Shown here: positions 47,871 through 57,196 of the stretch, one piece after another
Layout of the letters: the number at the start of each line of letters is the position of its first letter
Numbering within the stretch: the first letter of the stretch is position 1
NCBI GenBank assembly: GCA_913061475.1
Contig: CAJXUN010000003.1
Location: 62,001 to 126,000, forward strand
Length of the DNA: 64,000 nucleotides
Origin: an uncultured Colwellia sp.
Lineage (GTDB): Bacteria; Pseudomonadota; Gammaproteobacteria; Enterobacterales; Alteromonadaceae
Direction: 5' to 3'
The notes under the pieces: generated by a model
Seen by the model: only the letters and a program-made list of their open reading frames with translations
The model's database searches: none
Told to the model about the DNA's origin: nothing
Made by a program: the position numbers and the translations under genes

Positions 47871-50800
47871 ATGTTTAATAAAATAATAGATTGGTCTGTT
47901 AACAACAGACTCCTTATATTAATTGCACTGTTTGCCACAATTGTCGGCTCAATTATGGTGATCCCAAAATTAAATTTGGATGCTTTTCCTGACGTTACTA
48001 ACGTTCAAGTCGCTGTTAATACTGAAGCACCGGGACTGGCTGCCGAAGAAGTCGAACAACTTATTACTTACCCCATTGAAGCGGTTATGTACGCCTTACC
48101 AGATGTTGAGCAAGTACGTTCAATTTCTAAAACAGGTCTTTCTGGCGTAACCGTAGTGTTTAAAGAAGGCACCGACATTTACTTTGCAAGACAACTCGTA
48201 TTTGAACGGCTTCAAGCAGCAAAAGAGTTAATACCAGAAGGTGTCGGCACGCCAGAAATGGGACCAAACACATCGGGTTTAGGTCAGGTGTTTCAGTACT
48301 TACTTATTTCAGATAAAAACGCTGGCTATGATGCTATGGCACTCAGGAGCCTCAATGATTGGATAGTAAAATTGCTTATTATGCCAGTCGATGGCGTTAC
48401 TGATGTGCTCTCTTTTGGTGGTAATGTTAGGCAATATCAAGTCAACGTCGATCCTTCTAAGCTCCTAGCATATGAACTAACGCAAGAAGATATCGTTAGC
48501 GCATTAGATAGCAATAATGCCAACGTTGGCGGATGGTACATGAACCGTGGACAAGAGCAGCTTGTCATTAGAGGCACAGGCTGGTTTGAGAGTGGTGAGG
48601 CTGGCATCAGTAACATCAAACAAGTTCCCGTTAAAACGGTTGATGGAACGGTTGTGACGGTTTCAGATATTGCTAAAGTTGAAATGGGCAGTGAAATTCG
48701 TCAAGGCGCTGTCACCATGACGCGAAAATCACCCAATGGAAAAGTCGAAAATTTAGGCGAAGTTGTCTCTGGTATTGTACTTAAACGCATGGGTTCAAAT
48801 ACTAAAGCCACCATTGATGGTATCAATGCAAGAATTCCATTAATTAATCAAGCATTGCCGGAAGGTGTTCGCTTTGAGCCATTTTATGATCAGGCTGATT
48901 TGATTGAAAAAGCCGTTAACACTGTTGTAGATGCCTTATTACTTGCATTTATTTTCATCGCGATTGTTCTAGCACTGTTTTTGATGAACTTACGTGCAAC
49001 CTTTCTCGTCTTAATATCTATTCCAATTTCAATTGGTATCGCGTTAATGATCATGGCTTGGTGGGGCATTTCTGCAAACCTTATGTCACTGGGTGGCATT
49101 GCCGTAGCCATTGGTATGCTAGTTGATGGTTCAGTCGTTATGGTTGAAAATATGTTTAAACATTTAAATAGACCTGACGCGACACATTCGAAATCGGTAA
49201 AGGAACGCGTTCCAACTTCTGACGCAGATCCGCACGATGTCGAACACGACGATCATGGTATTGAACTGCGCCTGACAGAAGCAGGTAAAGAAGTGGCTCG
49301 TCCTGTCTTTTTTGCAGCCTCGATTATTTTAGTCGTATTTGCGCCATTGTTCAGTTTTGAAGGGGTTGAAGCAAAGTTATTCCAACCTATGGCAATAAGC
49401 ATCATCTTAGCCGTTGTATCTGCGATTGTGGTTGCGTTGTTTATCGTACCTGCACTGGCAACTTATCTATTTAGATCTGGTGTAAAAGAGAGAGAAAGTT
49501 TCGTTCTCAAGCCGTTAAACATGCTCTACAAAAAAGGGCTGAAATTTTCTCTAAAACACACTAAATTGATTGTTTCTACATCCATACTATTAGTTATATC
49601 TGCTTTGGCAACCGTGCCTTATATTGGTACTGAGTTCGTGCCAGAGTTAGAAGAAGGCACGATAAACTTAAGAGTAACGCTGGCACCTTCTTCAAGTTTA
49701 GATACTGCGTTAACTGTCGCGCCAATTCTAGAAGAAAAATTAATGGCGTTCCCTGAAGTAACCTATGCACTTAGCCGTATAGGTAGGGCAGAAATTGGCG
49801 GCGACCCAGAGCCTGTAAACAATATAGAAATTTACATTGGTTTAAAACCTATCTCACAATGGACAAGTGCATCTAACCGCTATGAACTTCAAGGTAAGAT
49901 GGAAAGATCATTAGAAGAGTTTCCGGGGCTACTACTTAACTTTTCTCAGCCAATTGCGACTCGTGTTGACGAGCTAATATCTGGCGTTAAAGCTCAATTG
50001 GCGATTAAGTTATTTGGGCCAGAACTCGAAGTTTTGGCGGCTAAAGGTCAGGAAATTGAAGCTGCCATAAGAGAAGTCAATGGAGCAAAAGATGTTGCCC
50101 TTGAACAAATTGCAGGGGAAGCGCAACTAGTTGTAAAGCCTAACAGGCAAGAGCTTTCAAGATTCGGGCTTTCCGTCACTAATATTATGGAAGTTGTACG
50201 AGATGGTATCGGAGGCGTTGAAGCTGGGCAAATAATTAACGGCAATGAGCGTTATGATGTTTATGTACGTATTGAAGAAGAATACCGACGAAATAAGGAA
50301 GCGATTTCTGATATTCGCATTCAGTCACCAACAGGTGCTTGGGTACGCTTAGGTGATGTTGCAACGGTGTCGTTTGAATCGGGGCCTCCGCAAGTTAGAC
50401 GCGACGATGTACAAAGACGGGTTGTTATCCAAGCAAATGTTCAAAACCGTGATATGGGTAGCGTAGTTGCTGATATCAAAACGGTAATTGCTGATAAGGT
50501 TGATTTACCTTCAGGCTATTCTGTTTCGATTGGCGGTCAGTTCGAAAGCCAGCAACGTGCTCAAAATAGACTAGCTATTGTTGTACCTTTATCGTTAGCA
50601 CTAATCGCACTGCTACTCTACTTTGCTTTTGGCTCTGTTGGTCAAGCAATGCTGATATTGGTCAACGTACCGCTTGCTGTAATTGGCGGTGTTTTTTCCT
50701 TATATTTATCTGGACAATACTTGTCCGTGCCTAGCTCCGTTGGCTTCATTACACTATTTGGTGTTGCTGTATTGAACGGCGTGGTAATGGTAGAGAGTAT

Positions 50801-51071
50801 TAACCAACGAATTAGAGATGGCTTGGAAGTTTCTCAAGCTGTATTTGAAGGAGCAACCTCCAGATTGAGGCCAGTTTTAATGACAGCAATAACATCGGCT
50901 TTAGGTTTGATACCGATGTTAATGTCTAATGGTGTTGGTGCAGAAATCCAGCGTCCATTAGCGAGCGTTATTGTTGGCGGATTGGTAACAGCAACACTGC
51001 TAACACTGTTTGTCTTGCCTGTTTTATATAGCTGGTTTTCTAGAAAGAAAATTGAGGAGTTATCTAGATAG
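47871..51071 (+). CDS. CzcA-type RND heavy-metal transporter, second system
   Basis: This 1066-aa RND protein has the helix-4 region GGIAVAIGMLVDGSVVMVEN, which lacks the DFG of the pump at 37890, so the metal range differs and may be another divalent ion such as Ni or Co. A loop after helix 4 is about 20 residues longer and His/Asp-rich (DADPHDVEHDDHG). It ends the rightward operon that starts at 44807. It has the normal length and no visible lesions. Confidence 0.92.
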   Translation: MFNKIIDWSVNNRLLILIALFATIVGSIMVIPKLNLDAFPDVTNVQVAVNTEAPGLAAEEVEQLITYPIEAVMYALPDVEQVRSISKTGLSGVTVVFKEGTDIYFARQLVFERLQAAKELIPEGVGTPEMGPNTSGLGQVFQYLLISDKNAGYDAMALRSLNDWIVKLLIMPVDGVTDVLSFGGNVRQYQVNVDPSKLLAYELTQEDIVSALDSNNANVGGWYMNRGQEQLVIRGTGWFESGEAGISNIKQVPVKTVDGTVVTVSDIAKVEMGSEIRQGAVTMTRKSPNGKVENLGEVVSGIVLKRMGSNTKATIDGINARIPLINQALPEGVRFEPFYDQADLIEKAVNTVVDALLLAFIFIAIVLALFLMNLRATFLVLISIPISIGIALMIMAWWGISANLMSLGGIAVAIGMLVDGSVVMVENMFKHLNRPDATHSKSVKERVPTSDADPHDVEHDDHGIELRLTEAGKEVARPVFFAASIILVVFAPLFSFEGVEAKLFQPMAISIILAVVSAIVVALFIVPALATYLFRSGVKERESFVLKPLNMLYKKGLKFSLKHTKLIVSTSILLVISALATVPYIGTEFVPELEEGTINLRVTLAPSSSLDTALTVAPILEEKLMAFPEVTYALSRIGRAEIGGDPEPVNNIEIYIGLKPISQWTSASNRYELQGKMERSLEEFPGLLLNFSQPIATRVDELISGVKAQLAIKLFGPELEVLAAKGQEIEAAIREVNGAKDVALEQIAGEAQLVVKPNRQELSRFGLSVTNIMEVVRDGIGGVEAGQIINGNERYDVYVRIEEEYRRNKEAISDIRIQSPTGAWVRLGDVATVSFESGPPQVRRDDVQRRVVIQANVQNRDMGSVVADIKTVIADKVDLPSGYSVSIGGQFESQQRAQNRLAIVVPLSLALIALLLYFAFGSVGQAMLILVNVPLAVIGGVFSLYLSGQYLSVPSSVGFITLFGVAVLNGVVMVESINQRIRDGLEVSQAVFEGATSRLRPVLMTAITSALGLIPMLMSNGVGAEIQRPLASVIVGGLVTATLLTLFVLPVLYSWFSRKKIEELSR

Positions 51072-51095
51072 AATAATTTTATTAAGAACCAATAT

Positions 51096-51123
51096 CCCAC
51101 ACCTAAGTGACGTTTTGTGTGGG
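51096..51123. terminator. Possible terminator hairpin between convergent genes
   Basis: CCCACAC/GTGTGGG (51096-51102, 51117-51123) forms a 7-bp stem with a 14-nt loop, 25 bp after the RND gene stop. No strong T-run follows, so this is weak evidence. Confidence 0.4.
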
Positions 51124-51208
51124 ACTATTAATTAATAGTAAAGATTCACCAAAAAGTTTAATGAAATTAAATGTAATAGTTATTGCAACTCGCGTAGCAT
51201 ACTAACAT

Positions 51209-51556
51209 TCAATTCAATTTTGGAGTTTTGAGCTGTTCTCTCATTTCTAAAATACGTTCAGGTGAATGCACTCCTATTCTCATTACTACAAGCTCAGCAA
51301 ATGAAATGTCATATAACTTATGTTCAACATCAATTACATAACAACTTCCGTTATGAGTAATTACTTCTATTTTGTCGCCAACAACTCTTTTGTTAACAAT
51401 TTTTGAAGTAACTATTTGCTCAAATGGACGAAATCTAAATGTTTCATCGTCAATAACTACACCAGCTAAGACATCAATCAAAAATGTTTTTTCAAAATCT
51501 TTGTAGTCATAAACCGATACTATGCTTACGTCCTTTAAGTAAGTTTTTTCTGTCAT
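51209..51556 (-). CDS. Unrecognised 115-aa protein
   Basis: The start is ATG 51556, preceded by GAGAGGTG and overlapping the stop of the upstream gene by 3 bp. This small mixed alpha/beta protein (VSIVSVYDYKDFEKTFLIDVLAGVVIDDE; IEVITHNGSCYVIDVEHKLYDISFAELVVMR) has no signal or membrane helix. It is co-translated with the 345-aa protein encoded before it. No family is recognised. Confidence 0.6.
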   Translation of the reverse strand: MTEKTYLKDVSIVSVYDYKDFEKTFLIDVLAGVVIDDETFRFRPFEQIVTSKIVNKRVVGDKIEVITHNGSCYVIDVEHKLYDISFAELVVMRIGVHSPERILEMREQLKTPKLN

Positions 51557-52590
51557 ATCTGAACACCTCTCGTGTCTTCTAGAGAATATGGACGAAAGCA
51601 TGTTAAGTACTTAACCCCATTGACCTTTAATAACTCGTCATCTGCGTCAAAATGAGCAAGAACACTAGCTCGATACAACGAAATATGCTTTTCACAATCA
51701 ATCGTATTAAACAAACTAGCCTCTACTCGACGGGCGTAAAATATTAGGCTCTGCTGGTCAATACGAACTATAAACTTTTGGTCTCCGTCTAGGTTTTTAA
51801 CCTGAAGGTTAAGGTCAGGCTTATGCCAGTCTGATACCAACGAAGGCACCAGAGGAAAGCCATAAACTAAATATCGTACCCTTTCAATTTCGAAGGTCGT
51901 TGGATTTAATCTAGCGTCATTTCCTATTCCAGAGTTGAAAAGCTCAAGTGTCATCATCAGCCAGTCTTCATGCTTTGAGAAACTGTTACCATTAGAAATG
52001 CAGCCCTCAAACTCACCATCGTGCTCCCACTTGATTTTGTACAAATAACTTTTAATATTATCGAAAGATATTTTTTCAAAAGGAAACTTAGTGGCAATGA
52101 GCCTGTAGTAGCAGCCGTGAACCTTTAAATCCGCATATTGAACGGCTAATGGATCATCATATGCGTCAAAATAAGGTCGCCATTCCAGCCTAAAGTTAGC
52201 TCCTGTATTAATGATGAACTTGGCATCTTCAGACAAACCCAAAACTTTATAAATTGCAGAAACTAATTCTAAAGTTTCGATATCAACAAACATCTGGCTT
52301 TCTATGCGGGATGCCATTGCCGTTATTTCTTTATGAAGTGACTCAATTATTTCTTGATCATCGTATTCATTAATAATCAGATATTTGAAAGAGTCATGCG
52401 TAAGAATTGAATTTAAATCATTGCTGTCAAAAACGTCTCTAAGACGCTCATGAGCTTGTGGAATAGTAGCACAATCGTAAACACCGATTGACCATAGACG
52501 TTCAGCATATTGCTGGGGAAATTCTAATAGTAAGGCGAAGTTTTTTGTTTGATTATTTAATTTATTTTGTAATTGATTTAGCGATATCAT
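51553..52590 (-). CDS. Unrecognised 345-aa protein
   Basis: The start is taken at ATG 52590 (MISLNQLQNKLNNQTK), with GGAAAA upstream. It is a soluble protein. Its first 120 residues resemble the whole of the 120-aa protein encoded at 52801: both begin with Q(A/T)K...A.LL, have a Y/C-rich second helix and end in a segment finishing GLS. The remainder (WRPYFDAYDDPLAVQYADLKVHG..., FIVRIDQQSLIFYARRVEASLF) is not recognised. The order with the 115-aa gene suggests a two-gene unit. Confidence 0.6.
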   Translation of the reverse strand: MISLNQLQNKLNNQTKNFALLLEFPQQYAERLWSIGVYDCATIPQAHERLRDVFDSNDLNSILTHDSFKYLIINEYDDQEIIESLHKEITAMASRIESQMFVDIETLELVSAIYKVLGLSEDAKFIINTGANFRLEWRPYFDAYDDPLAVQYADLKVHGCYYRLIATKFPFEKISFDNIKSYLYKIKWEHDGEFEGCISNGNSFSKHEDWLMMTLELFNSGIGNDARLNPTTFEIERVRYLVYGFPLVPSLVSDWHKPDLNLQVKNLDGDQKFIVRIDQQSLIFYARRVEASLFNTIDCEKHISLYRASVLAHFDADDELLKVNGVKYLTCFRPYSLEDTRGVQI

Positions 52591-52800
52591 GTAATTTTCC
52601 AAATAATTTATTGCGAAAAAATAATGGCCTACCAACACACTATTTATTCGATTATTTGAATCACCAAATTTTTACGGATGCTCCGCTTCACTGCTCATAT
52701 TTTTATTTTAAAAACATGTGTAGGCGTAGGCTGTCCGTTCAGCCTTCACCTCATAATATCGGCAAATTTTGAAATAACAACTTACATATTTGTACAATTT
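52591..52800. other. Intergenic region
   Basis: This AT-rich DNA contains no convincing gene; short plus-strand frames here have no recognisable content. It probably holds the promoter for the gene starting at 52590. Confidence 0.4.
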
Positions 52801-53163
52801 TCAGTTGGAAATTTCCACTTTAAACTCGTTAAAGCTAAGCCCGAAGAGCGATACGACCATCTCTTCGCTAATATTCGAACCGGGAAATTTTTTTTCAAAA
52901 TTTCCAATTATTCTATCTAGGTTGCTTGCCAATAGTTTTAATAAAAACAATTCGGAGTGAGGAGATAAGGCAGTTAAAGTTATCAGAGGATTATCAAATG
53001 ATTCAGACTTTATCTTAGCAATTAAATCACTATAACTGTCGCAGCAATAAAGACAAATAGCCAAACTTTCTTGGGCTTGCCCAAGCTGGCAAGATAATAA
53101 CTTCGCTAATCGTTTTGCCTGTCTTTTAATGTTTTTCAACAGGTCTTCATTATTATGAGACAT
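52801..53163 (-). CDS. Unrecognised 120-aa helical protein
   Basis: This soluble, all-helical-looking protein (DLLKNIKRQAKRLAKLLSCQLGQAQESLAICLYCC; EEMVVSLFGLSFNEFKVEIS) has several cysteines. It is a paralogue of the N-terminal 120 residues of the protein encoded at 51553. It has no clear ribosome-binding site. Its function is unknown. Confidence 0.55.
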   Translation of the reverse strand: MSHNNEDLLKNIKRQAKRLAKLLSCQLGQAQESLAICLYCCDSYSDLIAKIKSESFDNPLITLTALSPHSELFLLKLLASNLDRIIGNFEKKFPGSNISEEMVVSLFGLSFNEFKVEISN

Positions 53164-53291
53164 TCAGATACCAACAAAAAAGCAGCAACAAAAGTCCACG
53201 TACTTTCATTACTAAATTTTTATTTGGTATTTGAGATAATTAATGTCAGAGTAAATCCATTTCGTTCTCTTCGTGGGAACTGGCCGCTCTG

Positions 53292-53319
53292 AAAAGGCCA
53301 CTACTTAAATAGTAGTGGC
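53292..53319 (-). terminator. Probable terminator of the PhoH gene
   Basis: GCCACTACT/AGTAGTGGC (53297-53305, 53311-53319) is a perfect 9-bp stem with loop TAAAT, followed on the minus strand by CTTTTC. It lies 36 bp after the PhoH-family stop. Confidence 0.65.
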
Positions 53320-53354
53320 TATTGTCGCAAGATTATAAAGAAATGTGAAATATG

Positions 53355-54737
53355 TTAGAGGTTTTGCTCTGTAAATTGAGCCAACGAACTTCTTTCTACT
53401 TCATCAAAGATTAAAACGCTGCCCTTTTCATAGTTCCTGTAGATATTTACCGCAGCACTAGCTCCGCTGCTTGCGGGGGTAATAAATCGATCATCAATTT
53501 GCGCTAAGTTTCCGAGCACAATGGTTCTACAATTCTTGCCACCTCGACTAAGCATTCCTTTCATCTGAGCACGAGTCATATTCTGCGCTTCATCAATGAT
53601 CAATACCGCATCATCTATCGAGCGTCCTCGAAAGTAAGCCATGGAAGTAAACTCAATATTCGCTTTTTCAATAATGTGCTCTATAGTTGCATGAATATTG
53701 GTCTCATGATTATCGTCAGAGTGCATCGAAATTAAAGCATCTGTAACTCCTGCTAATAATGGCATGGACTTATCTTTAAGATCCCCCGGCAAATACCCCG
53801 GATCATCATCCATAAAGTCACGGGAACGCACCACCACTATCTTTTTGTACTGTTTTAACTCTAAAACTTGGTGCAGCCCTGCCGCAACCGCCAAGAAAGT
53901 TTTTCCTGACCCCGCTGGGCCAAGGATTATATTTAAGTCGTAATCGGGGCTTGTGAGCTGCTCTAAAGCAATTGCTTGCCTGTGGTTTTTAGGTAGTATT
54001 CCCCAAATTTTTTCATGCTTTCTAGAAAGGAGTTCAGTGAAAACATGTTCATCGGTTACTTCAGTGATCTTCCCAATATGTTCGGCTTCATCAAACCAGT
54101 ACATCCGTGGTTGCGCTTCTTCATTGAAAGTTTCACGGCTAAAGCGATAGGTTTTACCTGACATCGCAAATCCATCTTGCTCATCACATCTATCAAACAA
54201 ATCGCCATCAAATTTTTGCACTCCAGTGTATAACAAGTCCATATCTGAAATTTGATTGTCAACAAGTACGTCTTCTGCATCAACACCTATTGTTCTTGCT
54301 TTTAGTCGCATATTTATATCTCGACTAACAATAGTGACATCCTTATCTAACTCTTTCTGTAAATGAAGGGCATAATTAATTATTCGATTATCTGCATCGC
54401 TACCGATACCATGCTTTAGCTCTTTCGCCATATCAAGCTGGGTATCAATACCAATGTATAATTTCCCACGCTTTGCTGTTTCTGTGGAAGGCAGCTCTAT
54501 ACCAGCTTCCATCTGTTCTGCACTATGTCCATTAATAATATCTTCAAGCATCCTGATCACTACGCGAGCATCTGCACTTACAGACTTGTTTGTGCGTTCT
54601 TTCAAATTATCTAATTCTTCAAGTACCGTTAGGCAAATATAAATATCCTCCTTATAGGCCAAGAGGGACTTGGGATCATGCACTAGCGCTGATGTGTCTA
54701 AAACTCGTGGGTTTCTGTTTTCTTTACTATTCTTCAT
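53355..54737 (-). CDS. Intact PIN-PhoH ATPase (PhoH2-like), island copy
   Basis: This 460-aa protein has an N-terminal PIN ribonuclease-like domain (VLDTSALVHDP, residues 12-22; ELDNLKERTN; SDADNRIINYAL; VSRDINMRLKA) and a C-terminal PhoH ATPase. The Walker A is GPAGSGKT (273-280), LPGDLKDKSMP lies at about 316-326, and Walker B LIIDEAQN and a final ERSSLAQFTEQNL are intact. PhoH2 proteins couple RNA unwinding to PIN cleavage. It has the same architecture as the host gene that the island interrupts (61887-62912), but differs from it clearly in sequence. Confidence 0.9.
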   Translation of the reverse strand: MKNSKENRNPRVLDTSALVHDPKSLLAYKEDIYICLTVLEELDNLKERTNKSVSADARVVIRMLEDIINGHSAEQMEAGIELPSTETAKRGKLYIGIDTQLDMAKELKHGIGSDADNRIINYALHLQKELDKDVTIVSRDINMRLKARTIGVDAEDVLVDNQISDMDLLYTGVQKFDGDLFDRCDEQDGFAMSGKTYRFSRETFNEEAQPRMYWFDEAEHIGKITEVTDEHVFTELLSRKHEKIWGILPKNHRQAIALEQLTSPDYDLNIILGPAGSGKTFLAVAAGLHQVLELKQYKKIVVVRSRDFMDDDPGYLPGDLKDKSMPLLAGVTDALISMHSDDNHETNIHATIEHIIEKANIEFTSMAYFRGRSIDDAVLIIDEAQNMTRAQMKGMLSRGGKNCRTIVLGNLAQIDDRFITPASSGASAAVNIYRNYEKGSVLIFDEVERSSLAQFTEQNL

Positions 54738-55205
54738 ATAAAATTCTCACAATTATTTTTGTAATTTTCTGCGCTAAATAAAGTTTTATTTTCAGATGCG
54801 AAATTACTTATATTGAACAAGCAAATACTATTTGCTCTTATTTTTTTGAAGTATTTAGAGGTAAATTTATCTGTTACTTCTAGAAGTAGAAGTAATAATA
54901 TTGAAAAGGCATAGAACAGTGTATTTTTTACTATTTCACTATTCTCCTATTTTACGAAAACGCATATAAATATTAGATCCTTCATTACTGCTTTAACGTT
55001 TATCATATTCCCTGATTCCCATTAAGCCATTTAATAATTACCATCGGATGACAAATCATCAAAAAGTAAAATTTATCTAATACTCACCTATAACTTTAGC
55101 AAAAAAAAGGGCTGTCAACTACTTAATTTTGAGTAAAGTCAATGGTTAATTGAGATTATTTATATTTATGAAAGACTTATTAAATGGGCACTTTTAAAGC
55201 TATAA
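54738..55205. other. AT-rich intergenic region, gin operon end to PhoH gene
   Basis: No gene is seen in this 468-bp stretch. It contains an imperfect repeat TTACTTC/GAAGTAA (54874-54880, 54889-54895) and probably the promoter of the PhoH-family gene (start 54737). Confidence 0.5.
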
Positions 55206-56648
55206 TTAACTATTCTCCGCTTTTCCATCTAATAGCTCATAGATGTCATCAAGTATATGTCCAACATCATCCATTAACTCAGCACTACTAATGTGACCCG
55301 ACAGAATTTTTTCTTTTAACTCCTTCACCTCATCTTTTGCAGAGCTAACACCATATATCACTTGTGCAGCATCCATAGTTTTATTAACACCAGATAACTC
55401 ACTAAATGCTAAGTGAATATAAGGAGACAAAGATTTTTCATGTTTATGCCCTGTCCAAGCCATGACTTTATCTTTGAAGGCTTTTTCAACAGCAAACTTG
55501 GCTTTAAACTCCCCTTCATCTTGTAAATTGAAAAGCTCAATTAACATTTCAATCTTGTCTGTAATAAAGCTATGTCTAAATGCATGAGCCATTAAGTTTC
55601 CTGTAGCACCTATATCTTTTGCCCACTGATTAAAATAGGTTGTAATGGTATCAGGACCTAATGGCAATCCACTATTCTCCCCTATAAACACAAAACCATG
55701 ATCTCCCATGGTACTCATACCTTTGTTTTTACGGGACTTATTAACTTTTTTCAGTATTCTCGCTCGGTTCCGCTTAATATATTTAGCTATAGACTTCAAC
55801 GTAGTTCTGTAGACAGGAACAAATCTTTCTTCTTTTTCCTGTTCAAGCGCATGTTCTTTTTGCTTAAGCGTGATTAGTCGTAATAAAGGTATTTTTTCAT
55901 TGCTGGCTAACGCTTTTTCAATATCGGATACTCTAAGATTCGCAACTTCAGAACGCCTTCCACCAGTTGCCTTGTATGCTTTAACTAAACTCTTATTCCT
56001 TTCTACAAGGTTTCTATTTTCTCCAGCAGATATAAAAGCCATTAGTTTTTCAACATCTCTTAAAGCGACTGGCAAACGTTTCTTATATTCATCTTTAGTG
56101 GGAATACATACGTGATTATAATAGGTAATTGTTTTTCCGTATTCCTTGTATTCACACTCATCTACCGTCAATCGACAGCCAGATTCCCCTATAAACGACT
56201 TGTCACTTAGTCTTTTTCCTATATCCACTAAAAAAGCTAATGTTTGACGGCCAATTTTTCCTACACGAGTATTACTTCTTACCTTCAGGTCTTTCTTTTT
56301 TCCTGTCTGGTGCTTTTCAGCCATTAATCCATTTATGAAAAGTTCAAAATAAGCATTATTTAATTCGCTAAAATGAATATCATTTTGATAACAAAAACGA
56401 ATGATATGCGGTAATAAATCGGCATCGGCATTTGCTTTCGCTGTACCACCTTTCCCTTTTAATGACCAGTTTTTAGTAGTGATACCTTTCATAATATACA
56501 AATTAGCTTCAATACATGGCAGCCCACTAGGCCAATAAAGCATAGGCATGTTCGGTAAAGTACGATACCTATAATTATCTCTTAGTACATTGTGAAATAA
56601 TGGTATTTCCACATTCTCTAAGTTTATTCTTAATTGATGCTTTTTCAT
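55206..56648 (-). CDS. Tyrosine recombinase of four-gene gin-like operon (480 aa)
   Basis: This site-specific integrase has a full catalytic set: Arg in TGGRRSEVANLR (about residue 232), HAFRHSFIT (HxxR, about 380-385), WTGHKHEKSLSPYIH with the second His/Trp region and the nucleophile Tyr (about 425). It lacks homology to phage integrases outside the core. It is the last gene of the operon and overlaps the coiled-coil gene by 4 bp. Probably one of GinA/B/C of GInt islands; the exact letter is not assigned. Confidence 0.85.
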   Translation of the reverse strand: MKKHQLRINLENVEIPLFHNVLRDNYRYRTLPNMPMLYWPSGLPCIEANLYIMKGITTKNWSLKGKGGTAKANADADLLPHIIRFCYQNDIHFSELNNAYFELFINGLMAEKHQTGKKKDLKVRSNTRVGKIGRQTLAFLVDIGKRLSDKSFIGESGCRLTVDECEYKEYGKTITYYNHVCIPTKDEYKKRLPVALRDVEKLMAFISAGENRNLVERNKSLVKAYKATGGRRSEVANLRVSDIEKALASNEKIPLLRLITLKQKEHALEQEKEERFVPVYRTTLKSIAKYIKRNRARILKKVNKSRKNKGMSTMGDHGFVFIGENSGLPLGPDTITTYFNQWAKDIGATGNLMAHAFRHSFITDKIEMLIELFNLQDEGEFKAKFAVEKAFKDKVMAWTGHKHEKSLSPYIHLAFSELSGVNKTMDAAQVIYGVSSAKDEVKELKEKILSGHISSAELMDDVGHILDDIYELLDGKAENS

Positions 56649-57196
56649 GATTTATCTAACTTGAAGCTTTTCATTAATAAGCTTTCAATTCGATTTCTTT
56701 CTGACTCAATAGCATTTAGAACTTTTTGTTCTTTCGCTGATTCTGCCACACTTCCTAGAGCCTCAAGCGTGACTTCTATGGCTTTAGACAGCATTAGATT
56801 TGATGCACGAACATTTCGGAGTTGTTTTTCTAATTCATCCACTTTTAAATTCAAGCCCTCTCGTGTATCTGCCCTGACTTCTCGCTTTTTGCGACTTAGC
56901 TCTCTTTCGTGTTCTTCAATTGCTTTTAAGGCGTTTTCTCTAAGCTCGTCTAATTCAGTGAAACCGCCTAATAAAGCTTGTTCGCAATGACTTTTAAAAG
57001 AGTTCAAAGACATTGATATAAATTCATCACCTCTACTAAATTTGGCCCAGCTTGTTTGAGAACGAAGCGCATTGATTAACTCCCCATCTTTAACAAACTT
57101 CCCGACTTCTTCAGCTTTTTCAAATAACTTGAGAAAATCATTTCTTCGTTGTATTGAAACCAACTTTTTTTCTTTGTTTTCAGAATGACTACTCAT
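56645..57196 (-). CDS. Small coiled-coil protein of gin-like operon
   Basis: This 183-aa protein is highly charged and helical with a strong coiled coil (about residues 85-165, e.g. LRENALKAIEEHERELSRKKREVRADTRE and VDELEKQLRNVRASNLMLSK). It overlaps both neighbours (8 bp and 4 bp). In GInt islands a small protein is required with the three integrases, and in Tn554 a small TnpC plays a comparable part with TnpA/TnpB. It probably helps synapsis or orientation. Confidence 0.75.
   Translation of the reverse strand: MSSHSENKEKKLVSIQRRNDFLKLFEKAEEVGKFVKDGELINALRSQTSWAKFSRGDEFISMSLNSFKSHCEQALLGGFTELDELRENALKAIEEHERELSRKKREVRADTREGLNLKVDELEKQLRNVRASNLMLSKAIEVTLEALGSVAESAKEQKVLNAIESERNRIESLLMKSFKLDKS

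Noticed and set aside
53781-53830. Second att-like core inside the island PhoH gene (CCCCCGGCAAATACCC)
   Set aside because: Similarity to the 61949 core follows from the shared LPG motif of PhoH proteins. The gene is intact and no junction is seen.
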